In this document: positions 1-5,275 of the stretch, one piece after another
How the letters are laid out: each line of letters begins with the position of its first letter
Position numbering within the stretch: position 1 is the stretch's first letter
Origin: Patescibacteria group bacterium
GTDB lineage: Bacteria > Patescibacteriota > Minisyncoccia > Phycocordibacterales > UBA12079
Assembly: GCA_018821685.1 (NCBI GenBank)
Contig: JAHJLO010000088.1
Span: 1 to 5,288 of the forward strand
Direction: 5' to 3'
DNA: 5,288 bases
The notes under the pieces: model-generated
Told to the model about the DNA's origin: nothing
What the model saw: the letters and a program-made list of their open reading frames with translations, nothing else
Databases searched by the model: none
Program-made: the position numbers and the translations under genes

Positions 1-319
1 CTAACATCCTACCAATTTCATCAACTTCGTTTTGTAAATTATCGTATTTTTTAAAATCAATAATTTTAGTATCTTTAGCTAATCGTATGAATATACGAGT
101 AATATTAAGATTGTGACTAGCTTCCTCTAAAATCGGGAGTTTAGTGTCTTTAGGAATAGAACTGGCACGGATTATACCCTCGATAACTTTAAGAGTTGAG
201 TTTTCAAGTCTTTGCCATAAAGTATGTCTATCTTGTTTTGAAACCTTTATGCGAAATTCGTGAAGTTGTTTATACAATTCGTAACTTTTTTTAAAAATTG
301 GTATATCGAAATTATCCAT
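1..319 (-). CDS. avd: Avd-like four-helix-bundle protein of a diversity-generating retroelement (3' end cut by the window)
   Basis: Translating the minus strand from the ATG at 319-317 gives 106 open codons that run off the window edge, so the C-terminus is missing. The protein begins MDNFDIPIFKKSYELYKQLH and is all-helical in character: an aromatic-rich first helix (IFKKSYELYKQLHEF, about residues 8-22), a QDRHTLWQRLEN segment (29-40), a helix through VIEGIIRAS (45-53), and LPILEEASHNLNITRIFIRLAKD (61-83), ending with VDEIGRML (99-106). This matches the Avd/S23-like four-helix-bundle family as I remember it, down to the conserved ending that is normally followed by a short Gly-Trp tail. In known DGRs Avd is a basic pentameric barrel that binds the reverse transcriptase and template RNA and is needed for mutagenic cDNA synthesis. 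Its neighbour is the RT gene, head to head with one base between the start codons. No Shine-Dalgarno or convincing promoter is visible upstream, where the DNA is RT coding sequence. The related S23 (23S rRNA intervening-sequence) proteins are an alternative, but the RT neighbour favours Avd. Confidence 0.85.
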   Translation of the reverse strand, partial: MDNFDIPIFKKSYELYKQLHEFRIKVSKQDRHTLWQRLENSTLKVIEGIIRASSIPKDTKLPILEEASHNLNITRIFIRLAKDTKIIDFKKYDNLQNEVDEIGRML

Positions 320-322
320 AAT
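311..322. promoter_or_regulatory. Short dyad across the two divergent start codons
   Basis: ATTAT-CC-ATAAT is a perfect 5-bp inverted repeat with a 2-base centre. It spans the avd ATG (319-317, minus) and the first two bases of the RT ATG (321-323, plus). Part of the symmetry comes simply from CAT facing ATG. It could be a protein-binding site controlling both genes, but it is short and AT-only, so chance is a serious alternative. Confidence 0.2.
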
Positions 323-1370
323 GAAAACTTTTAATAATTTATATAAAGAAATAATATCTACAGAAAACCTTTTTCGCTCTTGGAATAAATTTAAAAAAGG
401 TAAAACTAAAAAAGAAGACGTTCTTATTTTTGAATATGAACTTGAAAGAAATATTTTTAAACTTCACAAGGGTTTGAAAAATAAAATTTACAAACACGGA
501 ACTTATAAAAGTTTTTATATTACAGACCCTAAAAGACGATATATTAGCAAAGCAATAGTTCTTGATAGAGTTCTCCATCACGCTGTTTATAGAAAACTTT
601 ACCCACTTTTTGATAATGTTTTCATTAGTACATCTTTTTCTTGTAGGAAAGGAAAAGGAACTCATAGGGGTGTATTTTGGCTCGAAAAAATTGTTAGAAA
701 AATAAGCAGGAACCATACCAAACCCTGTTTTATATTGAAATGTGATATTAAAAAGTTTTTTGATAGTATTGATCATAGTATTTTAATCAAAGTTTTAAGT
801 AAAAGAATTAAGGATAAAGAGACAATAATGTTGTTAAAGGAAATAATTGGTAGTTTTTCGTCTGATTTTTCAAATCTTTTTGAGCGAAAAGGAGTTCCAA
901 TTGGAAACTTAACTTCTCAACTTTTTGCCAATATCTATATGAATGAATTTGACCATTTTATGAAACAAGAATTAAAAGTAAAAAATTATGCTAGATATAC
1001 GGATGATTTTGTTATTGTTTCTAATGAAAGAGATTATTTGATAGATATTTTAAAACCGATAGATAATTTTCTTTATAAAAAACTGAAACTAACCCTTCAT
1101 CCAAACAAAATCTCTATTCATAAAGCACATAATGGTATTGATTATTTAGGTTATATTGTTTTACCGTACTATAAACTTTTAAGAACAAAAACTAAGGATA
1201 GAATTTATAAAGGCATACAAAGGAGAATAAAAGAATACAAAGGTGATAGAATTAGCAAGAAAAAAGCAAAACAATCTCTACAATCTTATCTCGGAGCTTT
1301 ATCTCACGCTGATGCTTATAAAATTAGCGAGGACTTGAAGAACTCCTTTTGGTTTCAAATAAATGATTAA
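321..1370 (+). CDS. DGR-type reverse transcriptase (RNA-directed DNA polymerase)
   Basis: A 349-residue RT that in a DGR would copy a template-repeat RNA into adenine-mutagenised cDNA. The palm and finger motifs are in order. Residues 72-90 (RRYISKAIVLDRVLHHAVY) form the early finger motifs. LKCDIKKFFDSIDH (139-152) carries the first catalytic Asp, D142. GVPIGNLTSQLFANIYMNEFD (191-211) contains the IGxxxSQ pattern typical of DGR RTs, where group II intron and retron enzymes usually end in SP. YTDDF (226-230) carries D228 and D229, and LHPNKI...IDYLGY (259-278) follows. The C-terminal SYLGALSHADAY (322-333) matches the thumb. The protein ends soon after, with no maturase X domain and no endonuclease, so it is not a complete intron-encoded protein. 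The start fits the usual MKT-NLY opening of the family, and no Shine-Dalgarno precedes it. The gene looks more AT-rich than typA (13 of 60 G+C at 421-480, against 22 of 60 at 3781-3840). It converges on the helicase gene 62 bp downstream. RT identity is certain; the DGR subtype rests on the SQ motif and the Avd neighbour. Confidence 0.92.
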   Translation: MKTFNNLYKEIISTENLFRSWNKFKKGKTKKEDVLIFEYELERNIFKLHKGLKNKIYKHGTYKSFYITDPKRRYISKAIVLDRVLHHAVYRKLYPLFDNVFISTSFSCRKGKGTHRGVFWLEKIVRKISRNHTKPCFILKCDIKKFFDSIDHSILIKVLSKRIKDKETIMLLKEIIGSFSSDFSNLFERKGVPIGNLTSQLFANIYMNEFDHFMKQELKVKNYARYTDDFVIVSNERDYLIDILKPIDNFLYKKLKLTLHPNKISIHKAHNGIDYLGYIVLPYYKLLRTKTKDRIYKGIQRRIKEYKGDRISKKKAKQSLQSYLGALSHADAYKISEDLKNSFWFQIND

Positions 1371-1432
1371 AGATCTTCTTTACGAATTATTTAAAACTTT
1401 CTATTAACAAGGTTTTTTGTTTATAAATATTT

Positions 1433-2764
1433 TTATCGTCTGAAACTTTTTACAGGTCTTCTTTGGGTTCGTCTCCTATTATTTGAACTTGAACCAGTAC
1501 TTACACTTGTTGTTTCGTTAGAAACAAAAGTTAAAGCTTTTCCTATATTACCAGCTCGTCCGGTACGTCCAATTCTGTGGATATAATCTTCGTAGGTAGA
1601 AGGAAGCTCATAATTAATCACATGGCTAACATTTGGAATATCGATTCCTCGTGCAGCTACATCCGTGGCGACTAGAACATTAACAGAGTCTTCTTTGAAA
1701 GATTTCAAAGCCTGTTGTCGTTGTCCGTGATTTTTATCTCCATGAATTGATTTTACAAGAACACCTTGTTTAGCAAGAAGTTGTGATAATTTTTCAACAC
1801 CTCTTTTGGTTTGTCCAAAGATTAATACTTTATTAAATTCAGGTTGAATCAATAGTTCATGTAAAAGAGTGAATTTATTTTCTTTTGTTGAGTGAACAAC
1901 ATCTTGGTCTATATTACTAGAAGTATCTCTGGTTTTAACAAAAATATTAATAGGATTATTCAAAAAATCATTAATAATTCTTTTTATATCGTCAGATAAA
2001 GTTGCTGAAAAGAAAAGAGTCTGACGATTTGTTGGCATAGATGCCATTAAAAAACGCATATCGTTGATGAATCCCATGTCTAACATTCGGTCAGCTTCGT
2101 CTAGTACTATAGTTTCAAATCTTTCTATCCTTAATTTACCTCTATCAATAAGGTCTTTAATTCTTCCGGGAGTACCAATAACAAAGTTGTGGTTTCTATT
2201 TAAATCACTAATTTGTCTATATATAGGCATACCTCCTACGGCACAAACAGAAAAGATTCTCATTCCTGCTGCGAATTTTTTTAATTCTTGGTCAATTTGA
2301 ATAGCTAGTTCTCTTGTTGGTGCGAGAATAATGATATTTTGTTTTTTATCTAATACTACTTTGTTTAATAGGGGAATAACAAAAGCAGCTGTTTTACCAG
2401 TACCTGTGTTTGCAATACCAACGATATCACGACCCTTTAGAACTTCAGGAATAGATTGGTCTTGGATTGGTGTTGGGTGAACGTAGCCAGAACCGAGAAC
2501 CGTTTTCTTTAATCTTTCGTCAATTAAGAAATCAGAAAAAGAATTTACTGGTTCGTATGGTTTAGTTTCCGTCATCGGAACCGCTTTATTTACAAATTTA
2601 GATAGGTCATTAAATTGACTTCGCCCACTCTTACTTCCAGAACGTTTCCCGAAGTTTCTTCTTTGGCCTCCGCTAGGTCTTCTTGAACCAGCACTAAAGC
2701 TAGCTCTAGCTCCACTAGAACGTTTCCCGAAGCTTTTGCTTCGGCTTGGTTGTTTATTATACAT
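1433..2764 (-). CDS. DEAD-box ATP-dependent RNA helicase
   Basis: A 443-residue cytoplasmic helicase that uses ATP to unwind short RNA duplexes or remodel ribonucleoproteins, typically in ribosome assembly, mRNA decay or cold adaptation. Both RecA-like domains are complete: Q motif region F76 to PTPIQ (97-101), motif I ANTGTGKT (118-125), Ia PTREL (149-153), GG (177-178), Ib TPGR (198-201), II DEAD (222-225), III SAT (253-255), IV VLIFGQT (313-319), V ATDVAARGID (366-375) and VI HRIGRTGRAG (396-405). Residues 1-50 are a low-complexity Ser/Gly/Arg/Lys-rich arm and the last 15 residues are Arg-rich (NNRRRTQRRPVKSFRR region); both probably bind RNA. There is no dedicated C-terminal RNA-binding domain such as DbpA has, so the closest named types are RhlE or CshA-like, and I do not assign a symbol. 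The start is the first ATG of the frame. No clear Shine-Dalgarno precedes it. It is transcribed alone from the promoter at 2904-2932, with a leader of about 130 nt. No obvious intrinsic terminator follows the stop codon. Confidence 0.95.
   Translation of the reverse strand: MYNKQPSRSKSFGKRSSGARASFSAGSRRPSGGQRRNFGKRSGSKSGRSQFNDLSKFVNKAVPMTETKPYEPVNSFSDFLIDERLKKTVLGSGYVHPTPIQDQSIPEVLKGRDIVGIANTGTGKTAAFVIPLLNKVVLDKKQNIIILAPTRELAIQIDQELKKFAAGMRIFSVCAVGGMPIYRQISDLNRNHNFVIGTPGRIKDLIDRGKLRIERFETIVLDEADRMLDMGFINDMRFLMASMPTNRQTLFFSATLSDDIKRIINDFLNNPINIFVKTRDTSSNIDQDVVHSTKENKFTLLHELLIQPEFNKVLIFGQTKRGVEKLSQLLAKQGVLVKSIHGDKNHGQRQQALKSFKEDSVNVLVATDVAARGIDIPNVSHVINYELPSTYEDYIHRIGRTGRAGNIGKALTFVSNETTSVSTGSSSNNRRRTQRRPVKSFRR
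2639..2732 (-). repeat. In-frame 16-bp repeat in the helicase N-terminal arm
   Basis: AGAACGTTTCCCGAAG (plus-strand reading) occurs exactly at 2639-2654 and again at 2717-2732. The copies are 78 bp (26 codons) apart, so both are read in the same frame and encode FGKRS at helicase residues 12-16 and 38-42. Exact nucleotide identity over degenerate codon positions suggests a fairly recent internal duplication in the basic arm rather than selection on protein sequence alone. Confidence 0.6.
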
Positions 2765-2796
2765 ATTTTTTATTTATCCAGTCTTTTATTTAATTT

Positions 2797-2824
2797 AAGA
2801 GTCTTTTTTAGAAAAAGCCCTCTT
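2797..2824 (-). promoter_or_regulatory. Hairpin in the helicase mRNA leader
   Basis: On the plus strand AAGAG (2797-2801) pairs with CTCTT (2820-2824) and CTTTTT (2803-2808) pairs with AAAAAG (2812-2817). The loop is 3 bases, with a 1-base by 2-base internal loop between the two stems. In the helicase transcript this lies 33-60 nt before the ATG. It is not followed by a U-tract in either direction, so it is not an intrinsic terminator. Such a leader hairpin could affect mRNA stability or translation, possibly with temperature, but that is inference. Confidence 0.4.
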
Positions 2825-2903
2825 ATAAGCCGACTAGCGATCTCGTAACTTCCAGAAGATAAATAAATAAATCGGACACATAGGAGATATAACTTATCGA
2901 ACG

Positions 2904-2932
2904 AGTATATTGTAGTTTAGGTATTTTGTCAA
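2904..2932 (-). promoter_or_regulatory. Sigma70-type promoter for the DEAD-box helicase
   Basis: Read on the minus strand, TTGACA (2932-2927, a perfect -35) is followed after exactly 17 bases by TATACT (2909-2904, five of six for the -10). Initiation would fall near 2897, giving a leader of about 130 nt before the helicase ATG at 2764. This is the best promoter in the window. It starts only 8 bases after the U-tract of the upstream terminator, so the helicase is insulated from the zinc-ribbon gene. Confidence 0.8.
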
Positions 2933-2940
2933 GATGTTTT

Positions 2941-2980
2941 AAAAAATAATAAAAAAGGCTGTGTTTGAACATCAACACAG
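2941..2980 (-). terminator. Rho-independent terminator of the zinc-ribbon gene
   Basis: On the minus strand CTGTGTT (2980-2974) and AACACAG (2965-2959) form a 7-bp stem with an 8-base loop. They are followed by CC and a U-rich tail with two runs of six U, interrupted by AUUA (2956-2941). The U-tract lies on the minus-strand side only, which sets the direction. It sits 28 bases past the TAA at 3010-3008. Confidence 0.75.
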
Positions 2981-2981
2981 A

Positions 2982-3006
2982 CTTCTTTAAAAAAATTTTA
3001 AAGAAG
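2982..3006. terminator. Perfect AT-rich hairpin directly after the zinc-ribbon stop codon
   Basis: CTTCTTTAAAA (2982-2992) and TTTTAAAGAAG (2996-3006) are perfect 11-base arms around an AAA loop. The outer end lies one base from the stop codon at 3008-3010. In the minus-strand transcript this hairpin comes just before the terminator stem at 2980-2959, so the two form a tandem 3' structure. By itself it has a weak, AT-rich stem and no U-tract after it. It may protect the 3' end or help release. Confidence 0.5.
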
Positions 3007-3007
3007 A

Positions 3008-3259
3008 TTAATAGTCGTCCTCTTTTGAACACTCGGGACATTCTTTCCCTGGGTGATAAGGAATAGATCTCCAAAGAACTTCATCTGAAACCGTTTCGAT
3101 TTTTTTATTACACTTATTACAAATGGAATTTAACTCGATTGGATCTGTGCCCTTATTCTCTTTTTCTGTGATTCTAGGTCTCAAAAGAATACCATCTACT
3201 TTTTCCACCTTTTTTAATTCATACCGGTAATCAGGAGTCTTTCTTTCTTTTGTTTTCAT
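3008..3259 (-). CDS. Small zinc-ribbon-like protein of unknown function
   Basis: I do not recognise this 83-residue protein as a named family. It has four cysteines in two pairs, CNKC (C47, C50) and CPEC (C74, C77), with 23 residues between the pairs, which fits a single zinc-ribbon fold. The N-terminal 45 residues are highly charged (KTKERK, ELKKVEKVDG, RITEKENKG), and the end is acidic (KEDDY). There is no signal peptide or membrane segment, so it is probably cytoplasmic. I chose the ATG at 3259 because GGAGG lies 8 bases before it. The ATG five codons upstream (3274) overlaps that Shine-Dalgarno and has none of its own; using it would add MEEIE. The gene stands alone, with a promoter at 3311-3339 and a terminator at 2941-2980, and is divergent from typA. 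A nucleic-acid or ribosome-binding role would suit a charged zinc ribbon, but nothing here proves it. Confidence 0.8.
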   Translation of the reverse strand: MKTKERKTPDYRYELKKVEKVDGILLRPRITEKENKGTDPIELNSICNKCNKKIETVSDEVLWRSIPYHPGKECPECSKEDDY

Positions 3260-3267
3260 CTCGATTT

Positions 3268-3272
3268 CCTCC
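3268..3272 (-). promoter_or_regulatory. Strong Shine-Dalgarno GGAGG deciding the zinc-ribbon start
   Basis: GGAGG on the minus strand ends 8 bases before the ATG at 3259. It is the only textbook Shine-Dalgarno in the window, and it overlaps the alternative upstream ATG at 3274-3272, which argues against that start. Confidence 0.75.
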
Positions 3273-3278
3273 ATCTTT

Positions 3279-3297
3279 GTTTATTAAATTAATAAAC
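3279..3297. promoter_or_regulatory. 19-bp perfect palindrome in the zinc-ribbon leader (operator candidate)
   Basis: GTTTATTAA and TTAATAAAC are perfect 9-base arms around a single central base. The site lies between the predicted start of transcription (near 3304) and the Shine-Dalgarno at 3272-3268. A one-base centre is poor for an RNA hairpin, since 3-4 bases must open, but good for a dimeric DNA-binding protein, so a repressor site just downstream of the promoter is the likelier reading. The composition is mostly A and T, which raises the chance level. Confidence 0.4.
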
Positions 3298-3310
3298 GAA
3301 TCTATTTTCC

Positions 3311-3339
3311 ATAATAGACCTGTTTTAAATAGAAGTAAA
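3311..3339 (-). promoter_or_regulatory. Probable sigma70-type promoter for the zinc-ribbon gene
   Basis: On the minus strand TTTACT (3339-3334, four of six matches to TTGACA) is followed after 17 bases by TATTAT (3316-3311, five of six). Transcription would begin near 3304, giving a leader of about 45 nt that carries the 19-bp palindrome and the GGAGG site. Confidence 0.55.
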
Positions 3340-3368
3340 GGTTCTTGGGTTTATTTTTTTGTCAGCTA

Positions 3369-3397
3369 TTGATTGTATTTTGTTTTTGATGTATTAT
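3369..3397 (+). promoter_or_regulatory. Probable promoter for typA
   Basis: TTGATT (3369-3374, four of six) and TATTAT (3392-3397, five of six) are 17 bases apart on the plus strand. Transcription would start near 3404 and give a leader of about 93 nt. The promoter is back to back with that of the zinc-ribbon gene, with 29 bases between the two -35 boxes, so the regions could share a regulator. Confidence 0.5.
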
Positions 3398-3460
3398 TAT
3401 CGGACATTAAATCGCTTTGTGCGCTTTTTTTGTTTGTAAACACTTAATAAAAATAAACAT

Positions 3461-3466
3461 TATAAT
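3461..3466 (+). promoter_or_regulatory. Alternative -10 box close to typA
   Basis: A perfect TATAAT lies 30 bases before the typA ATG. No good -35 box lies at 16-19 bases upstream; TTGTAA at 3434-3439 is 21 bases away. In such AT-rich DNA a TATAAT by chance is common, so this is a secondary candidate. If used, the leader would be only about 24 nt. Confidence 0.25.
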
Positions 3467-3496
3467 AACCATTTTTATTTGTTCTCGTTAGAAATT

Positions 3497-5275
3497 ATGG
3501 AAATCAGAAATATCGCAATTATCGCCCATGTTGACCATGGAAAAACAGCTATCACCGACGCTCTTATGAAACAGTCGGGTATGTTTACTGAGGGAATGAG
3601 TATGGATACTGATAAAATCGAACAAGAAAGAGGAATCACCATATATTCAAAAAACACTTCACTTTTTTATAAAGATACAAAGGTAAACATTGTAGATACT
3701 CCTGGTCACGCCGACTTTGGTTCTGAGGTAGAACGAGTACTTCGTTCAATCGACTCAGTTCTTTTGGTTGTTGATGCTCAAGAAGGTCCGATGCCTCAAA
3801 CTCGTTTCGTTTTGAAAAAATCTTTGGAACTTGGATTAAAACCTATTGTTGTTATAAATAAAATAGATAAACCAGCCGCTGATCCTATTCAGGCAGGGGA
3901 GGATGTTTTTGAACTTTTCATGGAATTAGGTGCCAATGACGAACAACTTGATTTTACTACTGTATATGCAGTTGGTCGTGATGGTATTGCAAAAAGAAAG
4001 CTAGAAGATGAATCAAACGATTTAACTCCACTTCTAGATACAATCCTAGAGGAGGTTCCTCCTGCACCAGCAGATATCGAATCTCCTTTAAAAGCTCAGG
4101 TTTTTAACCTTGGCTATGATAATTTTCTAGGGAGAATGGCTATTTGTAGAGTTTACGCTGGTGTTATTAAAGATGGAAGTTCTATTTTTGTCAAAAAACC
4201 AGAAGGGGAGCTTAGAAAGGGAAAAATAACAAAGTTGTTTACATTCAAAGGAGTTTCTCGAGATGAAACTAAAGAAGCCATCGCTGGTGATATTGTCATG
4301 GTTGCTGGACTTCCTGAAGCTTTTATCGGGGAAACTCTTACAACTGATGAAAATATTGAACCAATGCCCGCAATTCATGTTGATGAGCCTACTATTACTC
4401 TAGACTTTTTAGTTAACAATTCTCCTTTTGCTGGTAGAGAAGGTAAATATGTAACAGGACGACAGATTGGAGAGCGTCTAGACAAAGAACTTGAAATAAA
4501 CGTAGGGCTTGAGGTGACCCCCCATGAAGGAGTTTACAAAGTTGCTGGACGTGGAGAATTACACATTGCTGTTTTGCTTGAAAACATGAGAAGGGAAGGA
4601 TATGAACTTCAGGTATCACAACCTCATATTATTATAAAAGAAGAAGATGGTGTTAAACTAGAACCATTCGAAGAAGTTACTATTGATGTCCCAACTGAAT
4701 TCCAAGGAGCGGTAATTGAAAAACTTGGGTTAAGGAAGGGAATTCTTTCTGACATGAAACAAAAAGAAAATACATCACGTTTGGTATTTGAAATGCCAAC
4801 CAGAGGTCTTTTGGGTTATCGAGGACAATTTGTTGTTGATACTAAGGGAGAAGGAATTCTCTCAAGTCGAGTTATCGGATTTAAGAAATATGCAGGAGAA
4901 ATTACTAAGAAAGCTACGGGTTCAATGATTTCCATGGTGACAGGAAAGGCTCTTGGTTTTTCTTTGTATAACTTGCAGGAAAGAGGGAATTTGTATATCG
5001 GAGCAAATACAGAAGTTTATGAAGGTATGGTTATCGGTAGTACTGCCAAAGGGGAAGAAATGACAGTGAATCCAATTAAAGGAAAACAATTAACAAATAT
5101 GAGAGCCTCGGGTTCTGATGAAAATATTTCGATTATTCCTCCAAAAGAACTTTCAATCGAAATTGGACTTGAGATTATGGCCAAGGATGAATATTTGGAA
5201 ATTACACCGAAGAGTGTAAGATTACGAAAGCAACATCTTACGGAAACTGATCGGTCTAAAAACAAACGAAAATAA
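3497..5275 (+). CDS. typA: Translational GTPase TypA/BipA
   Basis: A 592-residue ribosome-binding GTPase of the EF-G-like family, near the usual length of about 600. TypA/BipA helps 50S subunit assembly and growth at low temperature or under stress. The G domain shows G1 AHVDHGKT (residues 10-17), G2 RGITI (45-49), G3 DTPGH (67-71) and G4 NKID (121-124). The G5 position reads AVG (158-160) where most relatives have ASA or similar. Beta-barrel domain II follows from about 200, then domain III with VDEPTITLDF, GREGK and GRGELH. The BipA-specific C-terminal domain includes the hallmark TNMRASGSDE (533-542) and ends in RKQHLTETDR. I chose the ATG at 3497 because it gives the family's standard opening, MEIRNIAIIAHVDHGKT. 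An in-frame TTG at 3479 would add six residues (MFSLEI) without support. No clear Shine-Dalgarno is present. The gene is transcribed alone as far as the window shows, divergent from the zinc-ribbon gene. It is intact. Confidence 0.96.
   Translation: MEIRNIAIIAHVDHGKTAITDALMKQSGMFTEGMSMDTDKIEQERGITIYSKNTSLFYKDTKVNIVDTPGHADFGSEVERVLRSIDSVLLVVDAQEGPMPQTRFVLKKSLELGLKPIVVINKIDKPAADPIQAGEDVFELFMELGANDEQLDFTTVYAVGRDGIAKRKLEDESNDLTPLLDTILEEVPPAPADIESPLKAQVFNLGYDNFLGRMAICRVYAGVIKDGSSIFVKKPEGELRKGKITKLFTFKGVSRDETKEAIAGDIVMVAGLPEAFIGETLTTDENIEPMPAIHVDEPTITLDFLVNNSPFAGREGKYVTGRQIGERLDKELEINVGLEVTPHEGVYKVAGRGELHIAVLLENMRREGYELQVSQPHIIIKEEDGVKLEPFEEVTIDVPTEFQGAVIEKLGLRKGILSDMKQKENTSRLVFEMPTRGLLGYRGQFVVDTKGEGILSSRVIGFKKYAGEITKKATGSMISMVTGKALGFSLYNLQERGNLYIGANTEVYEGMVIGSTAKGEEMTVNPIKGKQLTNMRASGSDENISIIPPKELSIEIGLEIMAKDEYLEITPKSVRLRKQHLTETDRSKNKRK

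Noticed and set aside
339..776. 145-codon open frame antisense to the RT gene
   Set aside because: It lies wholly inside the RT coding region, is Phe/Lys/Asn-rich as expected from reverse-reading AT-rich DNA, and resembles no domain.
321..1370. RT as a group II intron maturase or retron RT
   Set aside because: There is no X/maturase or endonuclease domain, the protein ends just after the thumb, motif 4 ends in SQ rather than SP, and the neighbour is Avd-like. No intron RNA domain V or retron msr/msd structure was seen nearby.
1371..1432. Template repeat or bidirectional terminator between RT and the helicase
   Set aside because: At 62 bp, with only a short AAGATCTT palindrome and an imperfect AACAA/TTGTT pair, it is too short and unstructured for either.
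2064..2300. Plus-strand frame opposite the helicase, and the minus-strand frames opposite typA (3475-3657, 4127-4378, 4413-4619, 5017-5265)
   Set aside because: Each is fully or almost fully inside a strongly supported gene on the other strand, with no start signals and no recognisable protein.
2823..3074. 83-codon minus-strand frame crossing the zinc-ribbon 3' end, terminator and helicase promoter
   Set aside because: It is out of frame with the zinc-ribbon gene and runs through a terminator and a consensus promoter. Its hydrophobic stretches come from translating the T-rich hairpins.
3409..3431. Weak hairpin (CGC-TTTGT-GCG) followed by seven T in the typA leader, as a possible attenuator
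   Set aside because: The core stem is only 3 bp with a mismatch next to it. T-runs are common in this DNA, so it is too weak to call a terminator.
321..5275. Use of UGA as glycine (genetic code 25, seen in Gracilibacteria and SR1)
   Set aside because: No in-frame TGA occurs in any gene, the conserved glycines of the G motifs and helicase motifs are in frame with ordinary codons, and all visible stops are TAA. There is no sign of recoding.
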